The notes under the pieces: model-generated
What the model saw: only the letters and a program-made list of their open reading frames with translations
Told to the model about the DNA's origin: nothing
Databases searched by the model: none
Shown here: piece after piece, positions 1 to 12,670 of the stretch
How positions within the stretch are numbered: position 1 is the first letter of the stretch
How the letters are laid out: every line of letters starts with the position of its first letter
Made by a program: the position numbers and the translations under genes
DNA from: Ignelater luminosus
Lineage: Eukaryota > Arthropoda > Insecta > Coleoptera > Elateridae
NCBI GenBank assembly: GCA_011009095.1
Contig: VTPC01000630.1
Location: 1 to 64,000 of the forward strand
DNA: 64,000 nt
Direction of reading: 5' to 3'

Positions 1-1705
1 TTTTTTTTCATATTTAAAGGTTTCAATCTGTATCAAATTACACAAAATATCTACCTTCAGATTAAATTATATTAGTAGATTTTACGAAGTTTAAAAATTT
101 AATTATTTTTCCGTTGTACTTTTCATTAATGAATTTCTATTAACAAAAAACCCATTTTATTTTTAATCAATTTTTTAAAGGTTATTACAGTAATTTTTTA
201 CTAAACCATGGTGAAACGAAAGTGAATTAAAATAAGCTTTTCAATAATGCCTTTTATGAAGAGCCAAGTATTTAATAAAACTGAAATTGCTATACTCGGA
301 AAGTTGTCAGAAACGCCAGGTGGATTTAATTTCTGATTTTATTATCGTTTTCAGAAGTGTTTGTGAACACAATAATAATCAACTAAAAATAAATCCTGGA
401 AAGGTTCAATTTTATTTTTTATTACCTAGAACTCGTTTATAAGACAATCATTCTTCAATAAGAAAAGGAATCCAAGAAATAATTTATAAAATCAAAACAA
501 ACTTTGATCGCTCTATACCATTAAGTTTCTTAAAAGGAACATAAATGTATACAAATAACAACATGACGACGGACGTTGGCGTACTCGGAAACGAAATAGG
601 AAAGGCTAAAAGTTTTGACTTGTTGTTGAGAAGGCAACGAACTTTTTGCATTTTAGGTTTTACAGTAGTTGTGTAGTAAACAAGCCGTTGCCCGTTTGAA
701 TCCTCAAAGCAAGCAAACTTTTTATAATGCAAGCACACTGAATGCCGAATGTGAAAAGAGAAAGAGCGAAAGCTTAAAGCTGACGCCGAACTTTTTGTCC
801 ACCGTCTGGACGTCTCTATTACTGGAAAATGAGAAAACGGGGTCGTTCGAATAGTAACACTAAGGAAAAATGTTAACCCTGTCTACATGTGCTACAAAAT
901 TAAGATTCTAAGAAATCATTTTTGCGCTTGCATGACTGTGTTAGAGCACGAATAGTTTGCTGCGTGTGAAAAAAATTATATTAAAAGAGTTTTTTGTTGT
1001 GCTTTTTAGTTTTTGCTGTAGTAGATCGAAAGTATGTTTTTCAAACAAAATATGTTCGTTCTAGCATTGAAAAATGATTAAATTATGCATTCAATATTTC
1101 TTTTCTTTTTGTTGTCGTTTAATTTTAATTTAAAATTAGATTTTAAATATTTAAAAGTTTATTTACAATTCTTGCGCAGTACACTGTTAAATTAAATTGA
1201 ACTAAATTGTAAAAGGGATGCAGTGTAAACACCTGAATAATTTATTTGTACATCGGCTGTGTTATGATTCAAACTCGACTAAATTGAGTCAACATTTTGT
1301 GTAAATTAGTGTCACGCATAATAAGTAGTAGTTAACGGTATCAGTTTATTATAGTTTCCTATCAATGCAAATAGAGTGCTAATGAGGGTCAATTTATAGT
1401 TTGTGGAAGAATGTTTTACGTTCTCAGTCACAACAATAAATATAAATAATTTTACAAAAATAACAGAAGAGAAATGCAAATTGAATATGCAAACGAAACC
1501 AAAGTTAAAAGTTATTTGTAAAGTTCATTTTAATTTGTTATTTTAAATTCATTTAGCTTTCTAGATTGAACATCACTACAATATTTTTTTGATACCTGCG
1601 CTACCTTTGTAATTATTCGTATAAATAAATATTCTTTTTTTAATAAACAAAATGAGATTCTTGAGTTGCTGTTGACCAGACTATTGTTGTTAAACTTGAA
1701 TTGTA
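1..1705. other. AT-rich DNA with no gene seen
   Basis: I see no recognisable coding region, RNA gene or element end here. The short open frames (up to 84 codons) overlap each other on opposite strands and show no motif. The stretch ends at the TA target site of the mariner element that follows. Confidence 0.5.
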
Positions 1706-2996
1706 CGAGGGCGGTTCAGTAAGTACCCGTGTTTGACGACAGAAGGCGTTCCTGAGGGAAGTTGGTGTTATCATCGTGTGCTGCCATCTATCAAACGACG
1801 GTATAACAAATTGCAGACCGATTGATAGGTTAGTTTGGATTTGACAGCCATTTGAGTAAGACGTGTTTCGTGATTTTAGCTAAGATGGAAAAAGAGCAGT
1901 ATCGTTCGGTAATTCGCTTTCTGTTTTTGGATGGGAAAAAATGCGAGGAGATAAAAGCAAAGTTGGATGCTGTTTATGGAGACACTTCGCCATCTATGAC
2001 CACAGTTAGATATTGGTTCAACGAATTTAAACGTGGGTGAACATCCGTTTTTGATGAGGAGCGACCAGGACGCCCGGCAGACGTGGATACCGAGGAAATC
2101 ATTCAAAAAGTCCACGACATGATTCTCGCTGATCGACGAACGAAAGTGCGTGAAGTAGCAGAGGCCGTAGGTGTGTCGAGTGGAACGGCAATTAATATTT
2201 TACATGATAAGTTGGCGATGAAAAAATTGTCGGCGCGATGGGTGCCGCGATTGCTAACGGTGGACAACAAGCGGATGCGGCTGTTAACTTCGAAGCAGTG
2301 TTTGGAGCAATTTAAGCGAAATCCGAAGGAGTTTTTGCGTCGAGTTGTCACCGTTGATGAAACCTGGATTCATCATTACACACCAGAAACTAAGCAACAA
2401 TCAAAACAATAAATTTCTCCCGGTGAATCTGCTCCAAAGAAGGCGAAGATGGTTCCATCGGCCGGAATGGTCATGTCGACGATTTTTTGGGATGCGAACG
2501 GCGTCATCCTCATGGATTTTTTAGAAAAAGGAAGAACGATCACTGGACAATACTACAGTGAGTTATTAGACAGCTTCGACAAAAAATTGAAAGAGACACG
2601 GCCGCATTTGGCGAAAAAGAAGGTGCTGTTTCACCACGATAACGCACCAGCACATTCATCCGGAGTTGTCGCCGCCAAACTCCATGAATTGCGTTATGAA
2701 TTGCTGCCGCACCCCCCGTATGCACCCGATGTGGCTCCCTGCGACTTTGTCTTGTTTCCTAACATGAAGAAATGCTCGCGGGAAAAAAATTTAGCTCAAA
2801 CGAGGAAGTCATCGCCGAGATAGAGGCGTATTTTGGAGAGTTCGACAAATCCTATTTTTTGGAGGGGTTAAAAAAATGGCAGGAACGTTGGGAGAAGTGT
2901 ATATTTCTAAAAGGAGACTATGTTGAAAAATAAAAAAAAAATTTGAAAAAAATTGTATCTTCATTTCTAACACGGGTACTTATTGAACCGCCCTCG
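1706..2996 (+). mobile_element. Full-length mariner (DD34D) element, inactivated
   Basis: The element is bounded by 27-bp terminal inverted repeats at 1706-1732 and 2970-2996 that match at 26 of 27 positions and begin CGAGGGCGGTTCA. A TA dinucleotide lies immediately outside each end (1704-1705 and 2997-2998), the classic mariner target duplication. The 1,291-bp length is normal for the family. Between the repeats is a plus-strand transposase gene with several lesions, so the copy cannot move by itself. The almost identical ends suggest a moderately young insertion. Confidence 0.95.
1885..2933 (+). pseudogene. Mariner transposase pseudogene
   Basis: This encoded a cut-and-paste transposase that binds the element's inverted repeats and cleaves DNA with a D,D34D triad. 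The start is set at the ATG reading MEKEQYRSV. An N-terminal helix-turn-helix region is followed by WVPRLLT and then the catalytic blocks VTVDETW (Asp codon 2356-2358), HHDNAPAH (2638-2640) and APCDF (2743-2745), with 34 residues between the last two. The frame is broken by TGA at 2038-2040, by TAA at 2410-2412 and by a one-base deletion near 2770. After that deletion the C-terminus continues in another frame to GDYVEK and a stop at 2931-2933. All three catalytic aspartates are still encoded, so the damage is by stops and frameshift, not by loss of the active site. Confidence 0.93.
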
Positions 2997-3041
2997 TATC
3001 TATTTTTCCGAGGAACCTCTCTAAAGCAACTATTTTACAAG

Positions 3042-3110
3042 AGGTTTCAACTGTACTCGCGTATCGCATACGCCGACAAGATAGCATTAACCAAAGAAAT
3101 TTGGCAATTT
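3042..3110 (+). pseudogene. Possible reverse-transcriptase catalytic motif fragment
   Basis: Just downstream of the mariner, the plus strand reads RIAYADKIALTKEI. This resembles the YADD box of non-LTR reverse transcriptases (usual form AYADDIAL) with the second Asp changed to Lys. No other RT block was found on either side, so this may be a short relic that the mariner landed next to, or chance. Confidence is low because the match is only about ten residues. Confidence 0.3.
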
Positions 3111-3880
3111 TTCTTAAGAAAATTCACAATTCCAAAAAAAATAACTGACTTGACCAAAAGTTTTCTCTTTGTTTCTAGTTTGCTGATAATAATAACAAGT
3201 AATAAGTTATAAAATAGTCGTGATCAGTCGTGCTTGTGTAGGATTTGCTAGATCCTCCATTGTGCATCTCCCAGGTGGTGGAATGGTGGTACCAAGGAAA
3301 TGAAATACTACCTGAAACAGATCAGGATCTAGCACTGGAAGAAAGGCAGCAGTTGTATCAAAATCAAACTTTAGCCAGAGAAAAATGACTTCAAAGTGGT
3401 CGAGCACCGAGAAACAGACGGAGGACCTGAAAATATTTTAACTTTCTTGCAACCTTTGCCTGGACTCTCTTCTTTTGAAAGAAGTACCATACGTCTATCA
3501 AGAGGAATTTTGCTCTAGCGTGTTCCAGAAGAGCAAAAGCTTGTTAAAACCTTGCAGTATAGTACTTAATGAATTTTGAACGCTGTTTGCTTTATAAACT
3601 CTTCTGTGTCATAATCTCAATACGGATCTGAAGAGACAAACTTTCTTTTGAAAGACAGTGAGTTAGAATTTCAAGTCTGAAGAAAATATTTATCTTGCTT
3701 CTTTATCTCATAAACAGCAACTTGGAGTCATCAGCCATCCAGTTTAGTTGTAATCCATCCTTTTGTGTAATTAAAGTCGTTGCAGGTATCTTAAACTTCT
3801 GAATGGGCAGTATTTTAGGGCTTTATTTGAGTAATCTATACAAAAACATATAAAGATTTATGGCTAGTGCCTTTTTAAGG
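3111..3880. other. Stretch with no assigned feature
   Basis: Both strands were read and no convincing domain was found. A minus-strand MADDS at about 3725-3740 looks like an RT box, but it lies beyond the C-terminal part of the R2-like element and does not fit its domain order. Confidence 0.4.
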
Positions 3881-3889
3881 TATTTTCAG

Positions 3890-5320
3890 TGTAAGTGCAC
3901 TGAACGTTAAAAAAGCCCTCCTCTATAACGTTTCTTACTAGATGGTATACCAGAGATTTAGGTAAGCGTAGCATGTCATATAGAGCGTTTTAGATTTAAT
4001 CCAACTGCTGCACGTGTCAATATCTAAGGGCAGTAACAAAATTACGTTATTAGAATGTCTACATTGCAAAACTTTCAGTAAAGAAGGTTTTCTAGTCGAC
4101 CTTAAAGTTAATAGCTACCGAAAGTGCTGGGACCTTTCCAATGAATAGTGACATCGCAAACAATCAACTTTGATTTACGCTTGAACTCGTAGGTGCCCCA
4201 AATATTAGATTTTGCTTCAACGGTTTAAGTCGTACCGATGGGTATCAGGACATTCTTACAATACGTAATAAAGGGTCTCGGTTTTCTCACGGCTCGTGTA
4301 ACGTTTGGCCACTTTGTCTCTATTGTGGGATGCCCTAACGGTAGGTAATACGTTACCCTTGAGTTATGGCCTTAATGTAATTACCTCCTGACCAAGCTGT
4401 TGGCTGATTAGTTAGCCAAGTGCTATTTGCAGAAAGTAGGAACCCTGAACCAGTCCATCGCCCGTTCGTAGGTGTTTGGAGGTTTTCCGCCCAAATAGCG
4501 TTTAATTCTTGCCATAGAGAGAACGTTTCTTAATCTGGAGAGAATGTTTTTGCTTCATGTGGATAAGGACAGACAGTTGAGTATAGAATGCCTCTAGCCG
4601 CCACATGGATGTAACTATTTGAAATAGTTGGAAGAAGATGTAAGATCTTCTTCATAGACTTTTGAATAAGTTTATCAATGATAATTAGAAGTTTCCCATC
4701 TATATAAATTATAATTATAAATCAGAGTTGTTTGATCAGGAAGAAGCGACGGACGCGATTTAGGAAAGCTTGGGTCTCTCCAATAAAGAAATCCAGTAAA
4801 ACAAAAAGTTTTTGGATGACCTCCATGCTTAACGCCTTTGTAATATCTGTATTAGGATTTTAATCATGGAAAACCTGATGCAAGATATACGTAGTAGTAG
4901 ACCAGTTATCATAAGAGTTCGTGATATATTGAGAGGAGGGAAGATGGATGTTAAATCGTTGGAGATATTGCATTAAAAATCTTTCTTAGATCGATTGTTA
5001 CTAAAGTATAGGGCTTCAGGACTCTTCTGCTGCTTTTATAATTAAGCCATCAATGTCTTTGAATCCTTCTTGAAGGTGATTGACAGACGTACGTCAGCTA
5101 AATTGTCCTTTTTAGAAATAAGAACTATTCTACGTTCCTTAACCAACGTAAAGCACTGGCAAAGACAAATTAAACAGGTCCAAGAGCCTCAGTAATGCCA
5201 ATCGTCCTCAAACGTTTAATAGGACGAGACTAAATCGATTTTAAATCCATTGTAGGTCTTTGATGGGAATGAGGTTGAAGGTGTAGAAATCCTTTTTACC
5301 ATGTTTTAGCGAAACAGGGC
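3890..5320 (-). pseudogene. R2-like non-LTR retrotransposon, RT and C-terminal remnant
   Basis: Read on the minus strand, scattered frames give the domain order of R2-type elements, which carry a reverse transcriptase followed by a zinc finger and a restriction-like endonuclease. The pieces are: a fingers segment RRIVLISKKDNLADVR (about 5090-5150); the first palm motif TIDLRKIFNAIS (about 4960-5001); a KGVKHG-x-P box resembling RGVKQGDP (about 4803-4842); a thumb-like segment DKLIQKSMKKILHL (about 4630-4680); WLTNQPTAWSG (about 4383-4425); an endonuclease-like VCDVTIHWKGPS (about 4126-4165); and LPKSLVYHLVRNVIEEG (about 3915-3970). The catalytic DD box expected between 4800 and 4690 is missing, so an internal deletion is likely. 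There are many stops and frameshifts. The family call comes from motif order; the R2 clade is an inference. Confidence 0.5.
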
Positions 5321-6285
5321 GGTTATCTTCTGCTGAACATATTCTCCTAGCTATTACAAGCCAGTTTGATTATGTTCTTATTGTATAAAGTTTGTCACTT
5401 TTTGTAGTGGAGGGATCTTCCAGCTGGCTTAGTACGTCTGCATCTCTTGTGACTGTCGTAGACATTAGGTGGCTTACGTACAAGCAATGGAAAACCTCTG
5501 TGGGATTACCAAGATATCTAGAATATCTGCCATTCCTTGACATTTTTTCTTGTAAGTGCAATTCTCAAATTCATGTAAACAGTTGCTTGTACGAATTAAT
5601 CTACAATTAGAAATAATTTTAAAAATTGCAGTTTTGAACGTGAACTAAAGATTTGTAAATTCTCCGAATCAAAACAAATCACTCAGCTTCACACCAAGGA
5701 ATCACTCTACAAGAACCCAAAAGTAGAAGAGCAAAAAATGAGAAAACAGAAAAATAGAAAACAAAATCAATAACTGGACAGGGCTTATTAAATTCTCTTA
5801 TTACAAAAAAAATAGGAAAAATCTGACTCGCAGTCCTGTGATAAATAAAATAAGTATCGAAAATAGTTATGTTCAATGAAAACTGAACAAATAGCGATCT
5901 TGATGGTGATATTCGTTGAAGTGGCCGCTCCGTCGCTCTGCTAACCTCTCAAAACGAAACTGTCTAGCAGGCCGCCATCCTCTTATAGCTTGAAGGTTCC
6001 TTACGTAGTATATCTCCAGGTAATCACCAGCCAAATTGACTTAATTATACACCAAGGGGTTAATGACTTGGTGTATTATACTCCTTGTACTTGGGGATAG
6101 GAAGTCGCAGGGCACAAAAAGGGCCAAAATCCGTCTTTAAGACATGTTGTCTCACACTAAACAAAACAGGCCTCTCACAAAGATGCTTTCGGTGAGAGGG
6201 GCGATCCAAAACGCACTGCAAAGAAAACGAGCCGTACTAATATAATTTCAATGTATCTTAAAATTAGTGTGTAGCAAAATTATAC
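5321..6285. other. Stretch with no assigned gene; two short hairpins
   Basis: No coding similarity was recognised. Two small inverted repeats are visible: one around 6046-6085 with arms containing TACACCAAG, and one at about 6171-6200 with 8-bp arms CCTCTCAC and GTGAGAGG. Short open frames here (up to 72 codons) overlap on opposite strands and were not called. Confidence 0.4.
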
Positions 6286-6289
6286 GCAT

Positions 6290-7310
6290 TGCTACCCGGA
6301 ATATTCGCAGCTACTTCATGGTAGAAAAACTAGTCAACGTCGAAGACGAAATGAGCAGATTAAATATTGATTTTTTTAAGACTAAGTGAAGTCAAATGAC
6401 CTAGATCTTGATAACAAAAAAATAATAAAGAATTAAGCTACTATTCAGGAAAAACCGATCCAGGTCACGTACCTATATGAGTTTGCTAAATCGGTCACAA
6501 ATCTCGTACCTCTGAAAGATTTCAAAAAGTGAACCAGATGACCAACAGATCGTTTTAGGAATTGAGATTAAACTCAAAAAATGAGAAAAGTATTTTGAGA
6601 ATCTGGTGGTATTAATGAAGAAGGACCACCAATCAAAAAAAGCGAAATCAAAAATAGAATTGACCCTGACAAAACTCTTGTCGAAGTCGTTCAACTTATA
6701 ACAAACAGATCAGGATGGCACATGAATGAATCTTCTAAAATGTTTCTTTAATAAGATCTGCAGCAGCGACAGAATTCCTTTTGATTGATCAAAATTAACA
6801 TTTATGCCTTTATTCAAAAACACTAACTTCTCTCGCTGTGATGGCTAAAAATCATATGATTCGAACCTCACGTCTGATTATTTTAAAATCTTCCTAAGAA
6901 TAATACACACTAGAATATACAGAAAATGTACATAATTATCAAGCAGATGAAACACAAACTTGATTTCGAAATGATGTTGGCACACGTGAAACATTTTTCT
7001 CTCTAAACGTGCTATCGTAAAGGTGAAAGAACAAAAATATAAATATTTTTGCTTCCATTATTGATTACCGTAAAGCGTTTGATTACGTCCAACACAATAG
7101 GAATAAATGGAAGAAAAATAAAAATAATTTCCGAGTTGTAATAATAAAACACAACGAAAAAATCAATCAGAGGAAGACAGGGCCTGTGGGTGAAAGACTT
7201 AAGAAGGTGTATGGTCATTTCATCAACAGACATTTTGAGAGCAGCAGTTTTCAGGACTATATTAGCTATTTGGATTGCCAATCTCTGGCTGAAGAAGAAG
7301 AAGAAGGTCG
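6290..7310 (+). pseudogene. Decayed endonuclease-reverse transcriptase LINE
   Basis: Pieces in at least two frames follow the order of insect APE-type non-LTR retrotransposons. The segment at 6294-6377 reads RNIRSYFMVEKLVNVEDEMSRLNIDFF, matching the start of the endonuclease domain (usually NVRT...). At 6740-6830 FFNKICSSDRIPFD leads into the RT fingers. IFLRIIHTRIYRKC follows at 6883-6930, and DYRKAFDYVQHN, which carries the first palm aspartate, at 7061-7098. The frame then jumps directly to a C-terminal block, ILRAAVFRTILAIWIANL (about 7222-7290). The palm, YADD box and thumb are absent, so several hundred bases have been deleted internally. Numerous stops make this a fossil. The exact clade was not determined. 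Confidence 0.6.
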
Positions 7311-10300
7311 ATTATGAGTAATACATTGTAACACTATGGCGTACATTGAGAAAGTTCAGATAATACTAATTTTAACGCCCTTCAAAAAGGGAAGTCGATA
7401 CAGTAAAAAAGTCCAGAGATAAAGCCTAATTTCTCTGCCGCTGACTATTGCTTGAGGGATCATAGAAAATCAAAGACTGGCACAATTAGGCCTTAACTTT
7501 GAAATTTTGTTCAAAAACCACATTGCTATTTCCAAATAGGCATTTGCATCGACTTTTCTCCGGGAAGGGTGTTATAATTACTGTCATACTTGAATTTTTT
7601 CCAATTGTCCACATTGCCCAAATTGCCTCCACATCGTCGGCGTCGTGGGGTTTTCTTGGTCAAATAGTCTGTAGTATAACTTATAAAATGGCTACTGCTC
7701 TATTGGCTTTTTTTTTGTTTAACTGTCTGGAAGAAAACGCTTGTTCAGTTGATGTCCAAAGTCAAAGTTTGCAGATGTCTTATGTAAATTGCAATAAAGA
7801 AATAATCGAAACTTTAAAGACTTCTTGAATCCAAGTGGCATAACCTGTTAAATCTACCACGCATTCAAATTCCATTTTCTGAAATGTCCTGAATTAGTAA
7901 CTTCAAGCTAACACCCCATAAATCACATTGCAAGTAAAAACAATCTGATTCTATTTAAGTAATTGTCACTGGCAAGATAGTGTACTTTACTTTGGCAATA
8001 AAATAGGCAGATTATTATTTTATTTTCTAATTTTTAAAGATTTTGCAACGTTGACTAGAACGCTTCCACTTGGTATTCCTAATGTAGCATGTTTTTACAA
8101 GTCAAAATTCTTCAATGTATTTGTCCGCCTAAAATTTTTATATTTATACTCCGATGTATCATAAATTGTGATTTTGTTGTAACTTCTGCAACTTCATAGA
8201 GACCATAACTGAGACAAGGCTCAATCTGGCTTGCAATAAAAACCAGAGCGCTTGTCAGTTGAATTGTTCTCCTCTCAACACCAAAAGTAATACCACTAAA
8301 TGCTACCTTTAGTTAAACATACACAGTAATTTCCTACAACAACGGAAACAAATCCACCATCTTAAGTTCTAGATGAGTCCTAGCCATGAAAATTTGATAG
8401 TTTGTGTTGTATAACTAGGATGCAAAAGATTTGCTTTGTAAACTGACATTGTACTCTTTGGTGACCTCTTTTGTAGCTACAACGATTTGATACATCTTAG
8501 TTAAGCTAAATTCTTCGGAACGTTGACTAATGCGTTTAGGGGCGTGCAAAAGGTTTTCGAAGCCCTGGTCTAAAGTTAAGGAAGAGTTCTTTACCTGTTC
8601 ATGAATAATATGAAATGAATGATAATGATAAAGCAAACTTAGCAGAAGTTTTATCGACTGCTCTGATAGGTCTTAACTAAACTAATAAACGGACTAAACC
8701 CATTGATTTCTTATTGTCTTTATTATTATTCCACTGTTTGTGTGATTTTCTAATTTGCACGATGCATGTTATTTGTAGCAGTTAGCATCTATTCTATTCT
8801 AAATTCCAAGAGTCAAGTCTAAGGAAACTAATTTGGAGCAATCATCATGTGGGTGGTATTTAATTTCATAATTCTCTTAAAGCATTACCATTTCTGGAAC
8901 CTCAAAAAACATTTAAAAGCTACGAAAAGCTTTTGATAATTATAATGTCTCATTAGTTAATATAAGTAGAAGACAAACAGTAATTTAATGTAATCTTATA
9001 TATTACAAAATATTAACCAATTAGGGGCAAGTAAATAGTTTAATATACGTATGCAACTTTGCGTCAGCCCTAGCTTCCTGATAAAACAAATTGAAACACC
9101 CACTTACAAGTTTTATTAGAGTATACTACTATACGTGATGACGACAGTAGTTAGGAAGCACAGGAAAACTCTACGGAAAGTTTCCAAGTTTATAGCTAAT
9201 TACCCATGCATGCAAGAGAAACGCCTTAATTAATAAAATAAAGCCATCCTCAACCACCTTCACACATATATACTCTAGAATGATAAACTAATAATAATAT
9301 CAATCTTCTCTTGTTTTATGTTGCCGGAAAAAACCGCATTATTTCCGCAAACATTATTTTTTAACCAAGTTTATGCCGATATAAAAATAAATGAAGTTGA
9401 AAAGATCTGCTGTTTTTATTACTTAATCAAGTTGGATATAACAGCGTTGCTAATAAAACCATGAGCGAAATGTGCTATTACATAATTTGGTTGTCTAGAC
9501 GAACCATCTTTTGCATAAATTTAGTCGAAAAATAAATTAGATTTTCAAGATAGTTCAACTTGAAAGTTTGCATTTTGTGATATTACTTCGTTTTTATTAT
9601 CTGTGAATGTACTGTTCGTTCCATCCTTTGTTGCTTTTCAAAAGAAGAGTACATCATCTATAAAATTTCTTATTCCGTTAAAAGGGATGCAGCTTGATTG
9701 ATACAACAAAAGTTTTCATAAGTTAATCTATTTGGTATGGGTAACATAACCTTAGATTTTTGTTTTTAAATTTCTCTATAATCTTTTATGTTGATGTACT
9801 TTGTTGCTAGATTAACTACAACTCGAAGATTATGAAAAAATAGTGAGTACGCCTAAAATATTAAACGTAGACCCATATTATAACCTAACTCTGGTATAAA
9901 TTAAAAATTCAAGCTGTAACTTAAAGACAAACTTCCTTGCTTGGCTTTAGAAAAAGGCTCGAAAAACTTTATATCTACGACCCAATGATTTTTTCGTTAA
10001 TCTTCCTACACTCCACAACAACACGCCACACGAATCATGATGTTAGTGATTATCCCTTACAGAGTATTCTTAATAAAAAAATGTTTCAACTCAGTTACAT
10101 TTTAATCTTTGCTTCCTTTTTTTCCCTAGCCTTAGATTATTAACATTTTTTTGTTTTATATTCTGTGTTTACGCGTAGATCTCCGTTTATTCCTTTAATT
10201 AGTATGCTATCTAAACTTGCATAACGTATCCAGTGTTCTAGAAAATTTCAATATTGATGCTTAAACCTGCTTTTCAACCTCTTCATCTTGGCATTCGAGA

Positions 10301-11429
10301 TTTGGGTGGTTTTCATCTTCAAATATTATTTTATACCAAACATAACATAACCAAAACTTCTTCTTCTCAAGATAACGTAATAATGAGTCGTAATAAACAG
10401 GCCATTTTAAAAGGCAAAAGTCACATCGAAACTGATACGAAGATGTCAAGAAAAATTCAATATACTGACTGAACAAGACATGAGTTGCACGAGCATTGTG
10501 AGATCACAGGCAACAGAGAAATTGATGGAACTGTAAGAATAAGACCAGTAGCTTCATACTTTGAGTCAGAAACAGGATTTGAAAAAATGGAAAAATTAGC
10601 TTCGAAAGCTTTAGCGAACATGAAGCTACAAAAGTAGTCAGATTCCTGTAGTTACTATAGAGAGTCATGTTGAATAGCTTCCTGAAAAAAAAAATTGTCC
10701 TTAATATCGAAGACATTTTAAAATTCAAATTAAGGTTTTTTCAAGTAAATTGGTAAGAACGCAACGTGGACATATGATAATTATAAAAAACCCCAAACAT
10801 CAAAATCGCTTGGGTTTTTTAAATTCTTTAAAATGCATAAGACCCTTTTTAAGTATTAAAAATGTAGATCTAGGCTTCAGCTTGTGCTGGTAGTCTTTTT
10901 TCTGTCAGTCTGACATTGCTATGATCGTAGGTTTGTCTACTAATACCTTTGTAGGTTGTAAGGTTTGAACTTTATACACTCGCTGCGTAGTTTGTCTTCT
11001 TTTATTTGTGCAAAGAAAATTCAAAGCAAAATAGTTTGTTTTTCAGCATTTACCGATAGTTTCATTTTTAAGAAGTTGCGACAAATAAATTTTCAAACTA
11101 CGTCAGAATATTGAGAAATGTATCCTTTTTGGGCCCCCAAACTAAAATAAAATTCAAAACTATCGAATCTGGTCCAAAAAGAATATGTTAAAAGTTACAT
11201 AAAACAGATGAATGTTCTCAAATTGTCAACTTTAGTGACACATGAGCAAACTTTCGTACAATATTCAGCCTTCCTTCAGCACTTGTTCTCATTGAGCGTC
11301 TCTTACCTGATACCAAAAAAAAAGATTTCTTTGCATTTGGCAAATTAAATTGAAGAAACAGAACTGTATGCTTATAGAGTCAAAGCTGATAATGAGCTAC
11401 AAAAAATTAACCTTGTTCATCGTGTGTCA
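7311..11429. other. Long stretch with no recognisable gene
   Basis: About 4.1 kb of AT-rich DNA. The longest open frame is 109 codons on plus (7499-7828), without a recognised domain. A 73-codon minus frame lies at 8415-8636, and overlapping frames on both strands lie at 10254-10476. None has a motif, a splice context or a codon bias that I can defend. A short inverted repeat with A6C4/G3T6 arms sits at about 10787-10820. Confidence 0.45.
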
Positions 11430-12670
11430 CTTTTCACTGAGCCACTTGTTCAGGTTTCGCCTTCCAACAAACCACCTAGGGCAGAACAGGATTAAGGTTC
11501 TTCTTTCAATAAGCCAGCTAGGGTGGCCTACAATTGTACATCGTCCTCATCTAGATTTTAAACTTCTCAGTTATGACGATCGTTGATTAGACAGTTCCTG
11601 AAAACAGCAAGCCAATAGTATTGAGCGTCAACCGAGTCGGCGTTGGTGTTTATACCACGGAAGGCAAACTTAAAATTTAAAATGATTGGTCATGATTAAG
11701 GTTTTTTTCGCAACAGATCACCTCTTATAATCCATCATCAGGCTCAGACACAATCAGATTTCGTCTTGGACATTCAAAATTTCTCAGTTATGACGACTGC
11801 ACAGTTCCTGAAAACTTTAAGCCAACGGTATTGAGCTTTAATCGGGTTAGCGTTACTGTTTACACCATTACAAGCATAAAACCTAAGTGACTCCTAATAA
11901 GGATTATTTTTACAACAGGACACCTATGATGACCCACAGTTAGACTTTTTTTTCAAATATGCCACCTGCGGTGGCCTACGTTTAAATTTCGCCCTCTCAC
12001 ACACCATAAGCGCTTCACAATTATGACGATTGTTAAGTGGATAGTTGCTGCAAACATCAAGTCCATAGCATCGAGTTTTATCCTAGTTGGCAAACCTAAA
12101 ACTTTCGGTCGACCATGATAGAGATTGTTCTTCCAACAGCTGACCTACAATCAAGTGTTTTTTTTGAATACGACACTATTGTGGCCTACGGTCAAATTTC
12201 AGTTTCTCTCTTTCTTTGGACATCAAACTATACCTCTAGATTGTGATGATTGTTAATTGGTAAAAATTTTAATAAACATGAAGAAAATGGCATCAAGCTT
12301 TGGCAGGGTCATTGTTAATGTTTACACAACTGAAAACAAACCAAGACTTATGGTGGCCCATGATTGCGGTTCGTCTTCCAACAGACCACAAAACACGTAA
12401 CGTCTGCTATCAAATTTTGTCTTCTCTCAAGCCTTGGACGTCAAACCAGATATCTTAATTATGACGTTCATTGGCTAGTTCCTACAAACATCACATTGTT
12501 TATACTACTGCAGGCTCACAATCAGGTTTCTCCTCCCAAGGTCAGATTTCATCTTGCTTCACACCTCATTTCTCAATTTAATTGGATAGTTCCTGCAAAC
12601 ATTAAACCAATGGTTTCAAACTTGATCCTGATCGGTGTTAGTATTCGTTACTGCTGGCAAACTTGAAATT
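11430..12670. repeat. Diverged tandem repeat, period about 216-232 bp
   Basis: A repeated unit containing TTCTCAGTTATGACGATTGT, then AGTTCCTG-AAACA, GTGTTTACACCACT, a G-T-rich GGTGGCC tract and CTTCCAACAGACCACC recurs five to six times. The TATGACGAT-type landmark occurs near 11572, 11788, 12020, 12243 and 12460, with a final truncated unit near 12570. Units differ by substitutions and small indels, so the array is old. Open frames of 78 codons (11350-11586) and 100 codons (12364-12666) overlap the array and are most likely products of the repeat, not genes. Even within one unit, CTTCCAACAAACCACCTAGG and a related half-copy follow each other, suggesting an earlier shorter period. Confidence 0.8.

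Noticed and set aside
3725..3740. MADDS on minus resembling an RT catalytic box
   Set aside because: It lies after the endonuclease-like block of the R2-like element, so the domain order would be wrong, and the surrounding residues do not fit an RT palm.
6858..6875. GATTCGAACC, resembling the complement of a tRNA B box
   Set aside because: No A box, no acceptor or anticodon stem, and the bases fall inside a readable LINE reverse-transcriptase remnant.
7499..7828. 109-codon plus-strand open frame
   Set aside because: No recognisable domain, no splice or start support, and length is within chance for this much sequence.
11350..12666. Open frames of 78 and 100 codons
   Set aside because: Both overlap the 220-bp tandem repeat and reflect its composition; adjacent units are not open in the same frame.
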